Below are positions 37,501-47,180 of a stretch of DNA of 64,000 bases, in pieces. Position numbers and translations under genes: made by a program. The notes under the pieces were generated by a model. The model ran no database searches, was not told the origin of the DNA, and was given only the letters and a program-made list of their open reading frames with translations. The DNA comes from CAVSRC01 sp963830205. Lineage in GTDB: Bacteria > Pseudomonadota > Alphaproteobacteria > Rhizobiales > Kaistiaceae. Positions within the stretch are counted from its first letter, which is position 1. Each line of letters begins with the position of its first letter. Location of the stretch: contig CAWHLP010000013.1 of the NCBI GenBank assembly GCA_963830205.1, positions 1-64,000 on the forward strand, read 5' to 3'.

Positions 37501-38317
37501 GCGTGCCGATGGTGCGTGCCGAGTTGGCCAGCCGCACGAAGGCGATGCTCGCCGCGGTGATGAACACCGCGTTGATCGCCAGCGCCTCGGCCATGAGGTC
37601 GGCGCGGAAGGTGTGGTCGAAGAGGATGGCGCGCAGTCCCTCGAAGACGTAGGTGGGCGGCAGCGACCAGGCGAGCGGCCGCAGGAAGCCGGGCAGAACC
37701 GCGACCGGATAGAACACCGCACAAAGCGGCAGCACCAGGAACATCAGCGTCCAGGCCAGCGTCTCGGCGCCGAGCCCGTTCCTCAGGATCAGGCCGCTCA
37801 CCAGGATGCCCACTGACCAGCCGGTGATGAGCAGGTTGGCGAAGAAGGCAGCAAGCCCGAAGCCGAGAGCCCACAGGTTGAAGCCGAAGAACCAGATCGC
37901 CAGCAGCGTCACCGGGATGACGGCAACCGTGAGCCGCACCAGGCTCACCGCCATCAGCGCGATCAGGTATTCGGAGGTGCGCAGCGGGCTGATGAGGAGG
38001 TTCGCCATGTTGCGCGACCACATCTCCTCGAGGAACGAGACGGAAAGGCCGAGCTGGCTGCGGATGAGCATGTCCCACAGCAGGATGGCGCCGAGCAGCG
38101 AGCCGCCGGCCGATGCAAGGAAGCCCGAGTGCTGGTTGAGGTAGCTCTGCAGGAAGCCCCACATCAGCATCTGCACGATCGGCCAGTAGAAGAGGTCGGC
38201 GAGCCGCGGCAGCGACGAGCGCATCAGGTAGTAGTGGCGGAGCATGATCGCCGCGACGCGGCGCGGCGAGAAGCGCTTGAGCTGCGGCGCCGACTGGCTG
38301 GTGACGGGGGCGTTCAT
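37481..38317 (-). CDS. ABC-2 type exporter permease
   Basis: A 278-residue permease with six hydrophobic segments and the ABC-2 family pattern, including SVSFLEEMWSRNMANLLISPLRTSEYL (the coupling-helix region) and the C-terminal LPPTYVFEGLRAILF. It pairs with the ATPase encoded just upstream (ATGA overlap) to export an unknown substrate; related pairs export polysaccharides, drugs or lipids. There is no periplasmic binding protein gene, consistent with an exporter. Confidence 0.88.
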   Translation of the reverse strand: MNAPVTSQSAPQLKRFSPRRVAAIMLRHYYLMRSSLPRLADLFYWPIVQMLMWGFLQSYLNQHSGFLASAGGSLLGAILLWDMLIRSQLGLSVSFLEEMWSRNMANLLISPLRTSEYLIALMAVSLVRLTVAVIPVTLLAIWFFGFNLWALGFGLAAFFANLLITGWSVGILVSGLILRNGLGAETLAWTLMFLVLPLCAVFYPVAVLPGFLRPLAWSLPPTYVFEGLRAILFDHTFRADLMAEALAINAVFITAASIAFVRLANSARTIGTLMAIGE

Positions 38318-39084
38318 GGGCGCTGCTCCGCCAGTTCGCCGGCGCGGCCGGTGCCGCGCGCGACGTCGAGGAAGACGTCCTCCAGCGTCGTGCGGCCGTA
38401 TTTGTCGATGAGCGCGGCGGGCGAGGCGCGGTCGACGATGCGGCCCTCCTTCATCATGATGACGTCGTCACAGAGGCGCTCGACCTCCGGCATGTTGTGT
38501 GAGGCGAGCAGGATAGTGGCACCGCGCTGGCGCGCATAGTCGCTGAGTCGCGTGCGGATCCAGTCGCCGGTGTCGGGGTCGAGCGAGGCGGTGGGTTCGT
38601 CGAGGAGCAGCACTTCGGGCGTATTGATCAGCGCCTTGGCGAGCCCGACGCGGGTCCTCTGCCCGGCCGAGATCTTGCCGCCCTCGCGGTCGATGAAGTC
38701 ACCGAGGTCGAGATCGTCGGAAAGTTCGCGGATGCGCCGCTCGACGTCGGCGACACCGTAGAGCATGCCGAAGACGCGCAGGTTCTGGCGCACGGTCAGC
38801 CGGTTGGGCAGGGCGACATAGGGGCTCTCGAAGTTCATGCGGTGGAGGACCATGTGGCGGCTCGCCAGCATGTCGGTACCGAGCACGCGGATGGTCCCCG
38901 CCGTCGGCAGGATCAGCCCGAGCAGCATGCCGATGGTGGTGGTCTTGCCGGCGCCGTTGCCGCCGAGGATCCCGGTGATCGATCCGCGCCGAATCGCGAA
39001 CGTGATGTCGTCGACGGCGGTGACCTGGCGGTAGACCTTGGTCAGTCCTGCGACTTCGATTGCCGGCGCATCGTCCTGCAGCAT
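38314..39084 (-). CDS. ABC transporter ATP-binding protein (exporter)
   Basis: A 256-residue ABC ATPase. Walker A is GGNGAGKTTT, the signature is ISAGQRTRVGLAKAL, Walker B is EVLLLDEPTASLDPD, and the switch His is in ASHNMPEVERLCDD. It is DrrA/NodI-like and forms an exporter with the overlapping permease. The ATG at 39084 is preferred to the in-frame ATG at 39141, because the extra 19 residues are Pro/Arg-rich and precede the conserved AIEVAGLTKVY start of the domain. Confidence 0.9.
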   Translation of the reverse strand: MLQDDAPAIEVAGLTKVYRQVTAVDDITFAIRRGSITGILGGNGAGKTTTIGMLLGLILPTAGTIRVLGTDMLASRHMVLHRMNFESPYVALPNRLTVRQNLRVFGMLYGVADVERRIRELSDDLDLGDFIDREGGKISAGQRTRVGLAKALINTPEVLLLDEPTASLDPDTGDWIRTRLSDYARQRGATILLASHNMPEVERLCDDVIMMKEGRIVDRASPAALIDKYGRTTLEDVFLDVARGTGRAGELAEQRP

Positions 39085-39265
39085 GATCGGGACCCATGTT
39101 CCGCGGGGCCTCGCCGGGGCGCGGCGCCAGACGGCCGGCATGTTATAGGATCGCCATCAGGACTTGCCAGCGGACGCAATGCCGGCCATCACCTTGAACA
39201 GATCGGCGCGCCAGGGCCCAGGTATGGCACCATCGGGCTCTGGGCCGCGGCAACGGAGTCCTGAC

Positions 39266-40645
39266 ATGCCCGACCGGGTGCCGGCCACGACCGAATTCGC
39301 CAGCCGCAGCCTGCGCCTCGATACGCTGGTGCGCCTGCGCTGGCTGGCGGTCGCCGGCCAGGCGACGGCGGTGATCGTGGTCGCCTTCGGCCTTGCCTTC
39401 CCCTTGTCGATCGTCGGCTGCCTGGCGCTCGTCGGCCTGTCGGCTCTGGTCAACATCTTTCTCAGGTTGCGCTTTCGCCCGACGCGGCGCATCGGCCAAT
39501 GGCCGGCATCGGTGCTGCTGGCCTACGACCTCGCCCAGCTCGGCGGGCTGCTCTTCCTCACCGGTGGCCTCGACAACCCCTTCGCCTTCCTGCTGCTGGT
39601 GCCGGTGATCGTCTCGGCGACCACGCTTCCCCCCCGCGCCACCATCGTGCTGGGCGCCATGGTGGTGGCGACGGCGAGCCTGCTGGCGCTCTATCACCTG
39701 CCGCTGCCCTGGTATCCGGGCGAGAGCCTGTCGATTCCGCTGGTCTATACCGCCGGGGTGTGGGTGGCGCTGGTGCTGGCCTGTGCCTTCACCGGCATCT
39801 ACACCTTCCGCGTGGCGGAGGAGGCGCGCCAGCTTGCCCGTGCGCTCACCGCCACCGAAATGGTGCTCGCCCGCGAGCACCACCTCTCTGCCCTCGACGG
39901 CCTGGCCGCCGCCGCCGCCCACGAACTGGGCACGCCGCTGGCGACCATCGCCCTGGTCGCCAAGGAGATGGAGCGGGAGATGCCGCCGGCGGACCCGCGC
40001 CGCGAGGACGTCGCCCTGATTCGCAGCCAGTCGCAGCGCTGCCGCGACATCCTTGGGCGGCTCACCACGCTGTCGTGGCAGGGCGACGAACACCTCGCCC
40101 GCGTGCCGCTGTCCCACCTGGTCGAGGAAGTGGTGGCGCCCTATCGCGCCTTTGCCGCGGAGATCGTCGTGACGCCGGCGCACGGCGAAGGGCCGGAGCC
40201 GGTCGGCCGGCGCAATCCCGCCATCATTCAGGGCCTTGCCAATCTGGTCGAGAACGCCGTCGATTTCGCCCGCCGCCGGGTGACCATCGCCACCCAGTGG
40301 GATGCCGGCACCGTGGCGGTCGCCATCACCGACGATGGCCCCGGCTTCGCCGCTGGCATCCTGGAGCGAATCGGCGAGCCCTACGTCACCACCCGCGGAC
40401 CGCGCGGCGACCACGCCGATCCCGATGCCGGCGGCCTCGGCCTTGGCTTCTTCATCGCCAAGACCCTGCTGGAACGTTCCGGCGCCCGGCTTACCTTGGG
40501 CAACCGGGAGCTGCCGGGCCAGGGCGCCATCGTCAGGGTTGCGTGGCCGCGCGCCCTTATGGACAGCGAAACCCAGGCGATTGGGGAAGACGAGGAAAAC
40601 TCAGGGGACGGAATGACTTGGCTGAGGCCAGTCAAATCCTTATAA
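39266..40645 (+). CDS. regB: Redox sensor histidine kinase RegB/PrrB/ActS
   Basis: A 459-residue sensor with a six-helix membrane domain (about 25-180). It contains the quinone-site motif GGLDNPF at 100-106, the H-box AAAAHELGTPLATIAL with phosphorylated H219, and the redox-active cysteine C259 in QSQRCRDIL, equivalent to Cys265 of Rhodobacter RegB. The HATPase region shows ENAVDFA, DDGPGF and GLGLGFFIAKTLL. RegB reads the ubiquinone pool and thiol redox state and controls respiration, carbon and nitrogen fixation or photosynthesis genes in alphaproteobacteria. It is codirectional with regA, as in the rhizobial actS-actR pair. The start is ATG 39266, as the upstream codons do not resemble the family. 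Confidence 0.93.
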   Translation: MPDRVPATTEFASRSLRLDTLVRLRWLAVAGQATAVIVVAFGLAFPLSIVGCLALVGLSALVNIFLRLRFRPTRRIGQWPASVLLAYDLAQLGGLLFLTGGLDNPFAFLLLVPVIVSATTLPPRATIVLGAMVVATASLLALYHLPLPWYPGESLSIPLVYTAGVWVALVLACAFTGIYTFRVAEEARQLARALTATEMVLAREHHLSALDGLAAAAAHELGTPLATIALVAKEMEREMPPADPRREDVALIRSQSQRCRDILGRLTTLSWQGDEHLARVPLSHLVEEVVAPYRAFAAEIVVTPAHGEGPEPVGRRNPAIIQGLANLVENAVDFARRRVTIATQWDAGTVAVAITDDGPGFAAGILERIGEPYVTTRGPRGDHADPDAGGLGLGFFIAKTLLERSGARLTLGNRELPGQGAIVRVAWPRALMDSETQAIGEDEENSGDGMTWLRPVKSL

Positions 40646-40690
40646 ACCGGACAGGTCGTCCAACTCCGGGAGGATCGGGGACTGCATAAA

Positions 40691-41248
40691 ATGGCTGAAA
40701 ACGGAAGCGACACCTCTGGTCAGTTGGACATGTCGCTGCTGCTTGTCGATGATGACAGGCCCTTCCTGCAGCGTCTGGCGCGTGCCATGGAGGCCCGCGG
40801 CTATCTCGTGGACACCGCCGACAACGTTGCCGAGGGCCTCAAGAAGGCCGAGGCGGCGCCGCCTGCCTTTGCCGTTGTCGACATGCGGCTGGAGGACGGC
40901 AACGGCCTCGACGTGATCGAGCTCCTGCGCCGGCGGCGGCCGGATTCGCGCATGGTGGTGCTGACCGGTTACGGCAACATCGCCACGGCCGTGACCGCGG
41001 TGAAGCTCGGTGCCGTCGATTATCTGGCCAAGCCCGCCGATGCCGACGAGATCCACGCCGCGCTGACCCGCGAGCCGGGCGAGAAGCCGACGCCGCCGGA
41101 AAACCCCATGTCGGCCGACCGTGTCCGCTGGGAGCACATTCAGAGGGTCTACGAGCTCTGCGAGCGCAACGTTTCCGAGACCGCCCGCCGGCTCAACATG
41201 CATCGCCGTACGCTGCAGCGCATCCTCGCCAAGCGGGCGCCGCGCTAG
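40691..41248 (+). CDS. regA: Redox response regulator RegA/PrrA/ActR
   Basis: A 185-residue regulator. The receiver contains LLLVDDDRPFL, phospho-acceptor D64 in AVVDMRLEDGNGL, Thr in VLTGYGNIATAV and Lys in YLAKPAD. A Pro-rich linker leads to a Fis-type helix-turn-helix (NVSETARRLNMHRRTLQRILAK) that is nearly invariant among RegA proteins. It is phosphorylated by RegB. The 45-bp gap after regB suggests one transcript. Confidence 0.95.
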   Translation: MAENGSDTSGQLDMSLLLVDDDRPFLQRLARAMEARGYLVDTADNVAEGLKKAEAAPPAFAVVDMRLEDGNGLDVIELLRRRRPDSRMVVLTGYGNIATAVTAVKLGAVDYLAKPADADEIHAALTREPGEKPTPPENPMSADRVRWEHIQRVYELCERNVSETARRLNMHRRTLQRILAKRAPR

Positions 41249-41402
41249 ACCAGGCAGCGGCTCGCGGGCGTCTCGCCGTCCGCCCGCAGCCATTCTGGCT
41301 GCATCCGCCCGGCCCGGCGGCCCCCACCCCTATCGACCGACCGATCGACCGCGCTTGTGGGGCGCTGGCCGCGCCCGCGGATGCGCCGCGCCGGGCATGA
41401 AA

Positions 41403-41452
41403 ATGCGACTTCTTTTGATCCCGGCCGGGATGTCCCGTTAAGATGCGACTTC
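41403..41452. repeat. Direct repeat pair ATGCGACTTC, 40-bp period
   Basis: ATGCGACTTC occurs at 41403-41412 and again at 41443-41452, exactly 40 bp apart (about four helical turns), in the 238-bp gap before the CoA-transferase gene. A weak -35/-10 pair (TTGATC at 41415-41420, TTAAGA at 41438-41443, 17-bp spacer) lies between and across the copies. The spacing and position suggest a two-site operator; this is inference. Confidence 0.45.
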
Positions 41453-41486
41453 GGATATGTGAACGTCGTCGCGGGACCCCTGCAAA

Positions 41487-42698
41487 ATGACATCGCCGCC
41501 GCTCGTCGGCCTCAAGGTTCTTGAATTGGCGCGCGTCCTCGCCGGGCCGTGGGCCGGTCAGGTCTTCGCCGACCTCGGTGCCGAGGTGATCAAGGTCGAG
41601 AGCCCGGCCGGCGACGACACAAGGCGCTGGGGACCGCCGGCCATCGACAATGGCGACGGCACCAGCGACGCCGCCTATTTCCACGCCTGCAACCGCGGCA
41701 AGCGGTCGATCATCGTCGATTTCCGCAAGCAGCACGGGCGCGAGATCGTTCACCGGCTCGTCGCCCGGGCCGATGTCGTCATCGAGAACTTCAAGGTCGG
41801 CGGGCTCGTCCAGTTCGGCCTCGATTACGAGAGCCTCAAGGCGGTCAATCCGGCCATCGTCTATTGCTCGATCACCGGCTTCGGTCAGGACGGCCCCTAC
41901 GCCCCGCGCCCGGGCTACGATTTCATCATCCAGGCCATGGGCGGCCTCATGGACCTGACCGGCGCGCCCGACGGCGAACCGCAGAAGGTCGGCGTCGCCT
42001 ATGCCGACCTGTTCACCGGCCTCTACGCGGTCGTCGCCATCCAGGCGGCGCTGGCCCACCGCCAGGTGACCGGGGAGGGCCAGCACATCGACGTGGCGCT
42101 GCTCGATACCCAGGTCGCGGTGCTCGCCAATCAGGCGATGAATTATCTCGCTACCGGCACCGCGCCCCACCGTCTCGGCAATGCCCACCCCAACATCGTG
42201 CCCTATCAGGTCTTCGCCGCCGCCGACGGCCATCTCGTCGTCGCCGTCGGCAATGACGCGCAGTTCCGCCAGCTGGTCAGCGTGCTCGGCGCGCCCGGGC
42301 TTGCCGACAACCCGCTCTCAGCCACCAACGAGGCGCGCGTCACCAACCGCGCCGTGCTGGTGCCCGAACTGGCGCGGCTGATCGCGCCCTTCACCCGTGC
42401 CGATCTGCTCGCTCGGCTGGAGAAGGCGAACGTCCCAGCCGGGCCGATCAACACCGTCGCCGAGGTCTTCGCCGACCCGCAGGTGGTTCACCGCGCCATG
42501 CGCGTCGACCTGCCTCATGGCAGCGGCGCCAGCCTGCCCTCGGTGCGGACCCCGATCGTGATGTCTGAGACGCCGCTGGTCAGCGACCGGGCCTCGCCCA
42601 TGCTGGGCGAGCACACGGCGGCCATCCTTGCCGAGCTTGGCTATGACGCCGCCGACATTGAACGCCTTGTCGGCGACGGCGCGGTGGGTCGCCGATGA
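41487..42698 (+). CDS. CaiB/BaiF family (class III) CoA-transferase
   Basis: A 403-residue class III CoA-transferase that moves CoA between carboxylic acids. It shows LELARVLAGPWAGQVFADLGAEVIKVE (CoA-binding N-terminus, about 12-38), the catalytic Asp D145 in RPGYDFIIQAMGGLM, NFKVGGL, and the C-terminal NVPAGPINTVAEVFADPQV. Substrates in the family include formate/oxalate, succinate, carnitine and aromatic acids, and cannot be told apart here. It has no metabolic partner gene nearby; glgC follows after 106 bp. Confidence 0.9.
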   Translation: MTSPPLVGLKVLELARVLAGPWAGQVFADLGAEVIKVESPAGDDTRRWGPPAIDNGDGTSDAAYFHACNRGKRSIIVDFRKQHGREIVHRLVARADVVIENFKVGGLVQFGLDYESLKAVNPAIVYCSITGFGQDGPYAPRPGYDFIIQAMGGLMDLTGAPDGEPQKVGVAYADLFTGLYAVVAIQAALAHRQVTGEGQHIDVALLDTQVAVLANQAMNYLATGTAPHRLGNAHPNIVPYQVFAAADGHLVVAVGNDAQFRQLVSVLGAPGLADNPLSATNEARVTNRAVLVPELARLIAPFTRADLLARLEKANVPAGPINTVAEVFADPQVVHRAMRVDLPHGSGASLPSVRTPIVMSETPLVSDRASPMLGEHTAAILAELGYDAADIERLVGDGAVGRR

Positions 42699-42804
42699 CC
42701 CGTCGCCGATCCGCTTGGACCGCCAATGTCGCATGCTGCGGGCGCGACTTTTTCCGCGACCAATGCAATGATCGCAAAAAACACGTACCCAGGGAAGGAC
42801 GACC

Positions 42805-44067
42805 ATGGCCAAGCTGACCCAGAATCCACGTCTCGCGCGCGAATCGATGGCCTATGTGCTCGCCGGCGGCCGGGGCAGCCGCCTGATGGAGCTGACCGAC
42901 AAGCGGGCGAAGCCGGCCGTGTTCTTCGGCGGCAAGACGCGCATCATCGATTTCGCCCTGTCCAACGCCCTCAACTCGGGCATCCGGCGCATCGCGGTCG
43001 CCACCCAGTACAAGGCCCACAGCCTCATCCGCCATTTGCAGCGCGGCTGGGCGTTCCTCAGGCCGGAGCGCAACGAGAGCTTCGATATCCTGCCTGCCAG
43101 CCAGCGCACGGCGGAGGACCAGTGGTATTCGGGCACCGCTGACGCCGTGTTCCAGAACATCGACATCATCGGCAGCTACGCGCCCCGCTACATCGTCGTG
43201 CTCGCCGGCGACCACATCTACAAGATGGACTACGAGGTGATGTTCGAGCAGCACGTCAATTCGGGCGCCGACGTCACCATCGGCTGCCTCGAGGTGCCGC
43301 GCCGCGAGGCCACCGGCTTCGGCGTCATGCACGTCGATGTCGACGACCGCATCGTCTCTTTCCTGGAGAAGCCCAAGGATCCGCCCGGCATACCCGACAA
43401 GCCGGACATGGCGCTGGCCTCCATGGGCATCTATGTCTTCGAGCGCGAGTTCCTGTTCGATGTCTTGCGCCGCGACGCGGCCGACCCGAACTCCAGCCAC
43501 GATTTCGGCAAGAACCTCATTCCCTACCTGGTGGCCAACGGCAAGGCCATGGCCCATCGCTTCGGCAGCTCGTGCGTGCGCTCCAGCACCGAGGAGGAAG
43601 CCTATTGGCGCGACGTCGGCACGGTCGACGCCTACTGGGAGGCGAATATCGACCTCACCGACGTCATTCCGGCGCTCGACCTCTACGACAACAGCTGGCC
43701 GATATGGACCAATGTCGAGCTCACCGCGCCGGCCAAGTTCGTCCACGATTTCGACGGCCGCCGCGGCGTGGCGATCAACACGATGGTCTCCGGCGGCTGC
43801 ATCGTCTCCGGTTCGACGGTCCGTCGCTCGCTGCTGTTCACCGGCGTCCGCGTCGATTCCTACGCCGAGGTGGAAGGCGCGGTCGTGCTGCCCTATGCCC
43901 GCGTCAACCGCAGCGCCCGCCTCAAGAATGTGGTCATCGACCGCGGCGTCCAGATTCCCGAAGGGCTGGTCATCGGCCATGATCCCGAGCTCGACGCCAA
44001 GCGTTTCCGGCGCAGCGAAAAGGGCATCTGTCTGGTCACCCAGACCATGATCGATGCGATCAAATGA
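42805..44067 (+). CDS. glgC: Glucose-1-phosphate adenylyltransferase
   Basis: ADP-glucose pyrophosphorylase (420 residues), the committed and allosterically controlled step of glycogen synthesis. YVLAGGRGSRLMELTDKRAKPAVFFGG at the N-terminus holds the nucleotide site and the Lys for fructose-type activators; IIDFALSN, VLAGDHIYKMDYE, and the left-handed helix domain with SGSTVRRSLLFTGV follow. It begins the plus-strand glycogen/trehalose cluster with a GGGAAGGA ribosome site, and overlaps glgA (ATGA). Activator preference (fructose-6-phosphate/pyruvate in this class) is family knowledge. Confidence 0.96.
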   Translation: MAKLTQNPRLARESMAYVLAGGRGSRLMELTDKRAKPAVFFGGKTRIIDFALSNALNSGIRRIAVATQYKAHSLIRHLQRGWAFLRPERNESFDILPASQRTAEDQWYSGTADAVFQNIDIIGSYAPRYIVVLAGDHIYKMDYEVMFEQHVNSGADVTIGCLEVPRREATGFGVMHVDVDDRIVSFLEKPKDPPGIPDKPDMALASMGIYVFEREFLFDVLRRDAADPNSSHDFGKNLIPYLVANGKAMAHRFGSSCVRSSTEEEAYWRDVGTVDAYWEANIDLTDVIPALDLYDNSWPIWTNVELTAPAKFVHDFDGRRGVAINTMVSGGCIVSGSTVRRSLLFTGVRVDSYAEVEGAVVLPYARVNRSARLKNVVIDRGVQIPEGLVIGHDPELDAKRFRRSEKGICLVTQTMIDAIK

Positions 44068-45512
44068 TCAGGGTACTGGCCGTCGCCTCTGAGGTCTTCC
44101 CGCTGGTCAAGACCGGCGGCCTTGCCGATGTCGTCGGCGCGCTGCCGGCCGCGCTCAAGCCCCATCACGTCGAAATGCGGGTGCTGGTCCCCGGCTATCC
44201 GGCAATCGTCTCGGTGCTCAAGAGGACCGCGACGCTGCACGAATACGGCAAGCTCTTCGGCGGCAAGGTGACGCTGGTCGCCGGCACCGCCGCCGGCCTC
44301 GACCTCATCGTCGTCGACGCGCCGCACCTCTTCGACCGTCCCGGCAATCCCTATCTCGCCCCCGGCGGCGGCGATTGGCCCGACAACTGGAAGCGCTTCG
44401 CCGTGCTCTCCCGCGTCGCCGCAGACATCGGCACCGGCATGCTTGCCGCCTTCCATCCCGACATCGTCCATTGCCACGACTGGCACGCCGGCCTCGCTCC
44501 GGCCCTCTTGCACTATGCCAAGGGCCCGGCGGCGAAATCGGTGATGACCATCCACAACCTGGCCTTCCAGGGCATCTTCCCGCCGGCGGTGTTTCCCTTC
44601 CTCGGCCTGCCTGATGCCGCCTTCACCGTCGACGGCGTCGAATATTACGGCAGCGTCAGCTTCATGAAGGGCGGCGTCCAGTTCGCCGATGCCGTCACCA
44701 CCGTCAGCCCCTCCTATGCCGCCGAGATCTGCACGCCGGGCGGCGGCATGGGCTTCGACGGTCTGCTGCGCGCCCGCCGCGATGCGCTCTCCGGCATCCT
44801 CAACGGCATCGACACCGGCATATGGGACCCGGCCAGCGATGCTGCCCTGCCGGCGCCCTACACCGTCACCTCGCTCGGCCGCCGCGCCATCAACCGCCGC
44901 GCCGTCGAGGAGGCCTTCGGCCTCGAGCCGGCCGAGGGCATGGTCTTCGCCGTGGTCAGCCGGCTGACCTGGCAGAAGGGCATGGACGTGCTCGGCGACT
45001 GCATCGACGGCCTGGTCACCCGCGGTGCCCGCCTGGCCGTGCTCGGCACCGGCGATGCCGCCCTGGAAGGCATGTTCCACGCCGCCGCGTCACGCCATCG
45101 CGGCCGCGTCGGCATGATCGCCGGCTATGACGAGCGCCTGGCGCACCTGGTTCAGGGCGGCGCCGACGCCATCCTGGTGCCGTCACGCTTCGAGCCCTGC
45201 GGCCTCACCCAGTTCTGCGGCCTGCGCTATGGCTGCGTGCCCGTGGTGGCGCGCGTCGGCGGCCTTGCCGATTCCATCGTCGACGCCAACGACGCGGCCA
45301 TCGCCGCCGAGGTCGCCACCGGCATCCAGTTCCTGCCGGTCGATCGCGCCGGCCTCGAGGCGGCGCTCACCCGCGCCGTCGCGCTCCATCGCGACCGCAC
45401 GGTCTGGACGCGCATGCAGAAGCGCGGCATGAAGACCGATGTTTCGTGGACCGCCAGCGCCGGCCGCTATGCCGCGCTCTATCGCGGCCTGCTGGAGGGG
45501 AAGGCGCCATGA
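44064..45512 (+). CDS. glgA: Glycogen synthase (ADP-glucose)
   Basis: A 482-residue GT5 glycogen synthase that extends alpha-1,4-glucan chains from ADP-glucose. The ADP-glucose site is KTGGLADVVGALP (16-28). CHDWHAGLAPALL, TIHNLAFQGIFP and the C-terminal EPCGLTQFCGLRYG motif are all intact. It overlaps glgC upstream and pgm downstream, each by ATGA, so the three genes are made as one unit. Confidence 0.96.
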   Translation: MIRVLAVASEVFPLVKTGGLADVVGALPAALKPHHVEMRVLVPGYPAIVSVLKRTATLHEYGKLFGGKVTLVAGTAAGLDLIVVDAPHLFDRPGNPYLAPGGGDWPDNWKRFAVLSRVAADIGTGMLAAFHPDIVHCHDWHAGLAPALLHYAKGPAAKSVMTIHNLAFQGIFPPAVFPFLGLPDAAFTVDGVEYYGSVSFMKGGVQFADAVTTVSPSYAAEICTPGGGMGFDGLLRARRDALSGILNGIDTGIWDPASDAALPAPYTVTSLGRRAINRRAVEEAFGLEPAEGMVFAVVSRLTWQKGMDVLGDCIDGLVTRGARLAVLGTGDAALEGMFHAAASRHRGRVGMIAGYDERLAHLVQGGADAILVPSRFEPCGLTQFCGLRYGCVPVVARVGGLADSIVDANDAAIAAEVATGIQFLPVDRAGLEAALTRAVALHRDRTVWTRMQKRGMKTDVSWTASAGRYAALYRGLLEGKAP

Positions 45513-47137
45513 TCCGGACGATTGCAACCACCCCCTATGACGACCAGAGGCCGGGTACGTCGGGCCTGCGCAAGAAGGTCCCGCATTTCCAGCAGCCGCA
45601 TTACGTCGAGAACTTCATCCAGTCGATCCTCGATGCCAATGGCGGGCTCAAGGGCAAGGCGCTGGTCATCGGCGGCGACGGCCGCTTCTTCAACCGCGAG
45701 GCCATCCAGCGGGCGCTCAAGATCGCCGCCGGCAACGGGCTCGCCAAGGTCATCGTCGGCCGTGGCGGGCTGCTGTCGACGCCGGCTGCCTCCAACCTCA
45801 TCCGCAGACAAGCCACCGCTGGCGGCATCATCCTCTCCGCCAGCCACAATCCCGGTGGGCCGCACGAGGACTTCGGCATCAAGTTCAACACGCCCAATGG
45901 CGGCCCGGCGCCGGAGAAGGTGACCGAGGCCATCTTCACGGTGAGCAAGGGCATCGACCGCATCCTGATGTCGGATGCCCCCGACCTCGACCTCGACCGT
46001 ATCGGCACCACCAGGCTGGAGGAGATGACCGTCGAGGTGGTCGATCCGGTCACCGACTACCAGGCCCTGATGGAGACGCTGTTCGATTTCGCGGCGATCC
46101 GGGGCCTGTTCGCCTCCGGCTTCACCATGCGCTTCGACGCCATGAACGCGGTCACCGGGCCTTATGCCAAGGCGATCTTCGAGGGGGCTCTGGGCGCCCC
46201 CGCCGGCACCGTGGTCAACGGCACGCCGCTGGAGGATTTCGGCGGCAACCACCCAGACCCCAACCCGGTCTACGCGCGCGCGCTCTTCGAGGAGATGATG
46301 GGGCCGAACGCGCCCGATTTCGGCGCGGCCTCCGATGGCGATGGCGACCGCAACCTGATCCTCGGCCGCCACCAATACGTCACCCCGTCCGATTCGCTGG
46401 CCGTTCTGGCTGCCAATGCCCACCTGGCGCCGGGATATGCCAAGGGCCTCGCCGGCATCGCCCGTTCCATGCCGACCAGCGCCGCCGCCGACAGCGTCGC
46501 CGCCAAGCTCGGCATCAAGTGCTACGAGACGCCCACCGGCTGGAAGTTCTTCGGCAACCTGCTCGATGCGGGGCTGGCCACCATCTGCGGCGAGGAGAGC
46601 GCCGGCACCGGCTCCAACCACGTGCGCGAGAAGGACGGTGTCTGGGCGGTGCTGCTCTGGCTCAACATCCTGGTCCACCGCAAACAGAGCGTGACCGAGA
46701 TCATGCGCGACCATTGGCGCGACCACGGCCGCAACTTCTATTCGCGCCACGACTATGAGGGCATCGACACCGAGCGCGCCAACCAGGTGATGCGCCATCT
46801 GCGCGACCAGCTGCCTTCGCTCGGCGCCGGCACGCTCGGCGGCATGGATGTGCAGGCCGCCGACGATTTCGCCTATGACGACCCGGTCGACGGGTCGAAG
46901 ACCACCGGCCAGGGGGTGCGCATCCTGTTCAAGGACGGTTCGCGCATCATCTTCCGCCTGTCAGGCACCGGCACCGCCGGCGCGACGCTGCGCATCTATA
47001 TCGAGCGCGTCGAGCCGGACCCGACCCGCCACGGTCACGATCCGCAGGTGGTGCTGGCGCCATTGATCGACGCCGCCGCCGAGGTCAGCGATCTGGCCAT
47101 CCTCACCGGCCGCACGGCGCCGGACGTGATCACCTGA
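45509..47137 (+). CDS. pgm: Alpha-D-glucose phosphate-specific phosphoglucomutase
   Basis: A 542-residue phosphoglucomutase that interconverts glucose-1- and glucose-6-phosphate, feeding GlgC. The phosphoserine is S112 in SASHNPGG, the metal-binding loop is DGDGDRN, and the sugar-binding CGEESAGTGSNHVREKDG and C-terminal phosphate site RLSGTGTAGATLRIY are present. The start at 45509 is fixed by the ATGA overlap with glgA. glgC-glgA-pgm is a common alphaproteobacterial order. Confidence 0.96.
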   Translation: MIRTIATTPYDDQRPGTSGLRKKVPHFQQPHYVENFIQSILDANGGLKGKALVIGGDGRFFNREAIQRALKIAAGNGLAKVIVGRGGLLSTPAASNLIRRQATAGGIILSASHNPGGPHEDFGIKFNTPNGGPAPEKVTEAIFTVSKGIDRILMSDAPDLDLDRIGTTRLEEMTVEVVDPVTDYQALMETLFDFAAIRGLFASGFTMRFDAMNAVTGPYAKAIFEGALGAPAGTVVNGTPLEDFGGNHPDPNPVYARALFEEMMGPNAPDFGAASDGDGDRNLILGRHQYVTPSDSLAVLAANAHLAPGYAKGLAGIARSMPTSAAADSVAAKLGIKCYETPTGWKFFGNLLDAGLATICGEESAGTGSNHVREKDGVWAVLLWLNILVHRKQSVTEIMRDHWRDHGRNFYSRHDYEGIDTERANQVMRHLRDQLPSLGAGTLGGMDVQAADDFAYDDPVDGSKTTGQGVRILFKDGSRIIFRLSGTGTAGATLRIYIERVEPDPTRHGHDPQVVLAPLIDAAAEVSDLAILTGRTAPDVIT

Positions 47138-47180
47138 GGTGCCGCGCCTCGTGTCCTCGGCCTGAACTCCGGCAGCCGGC

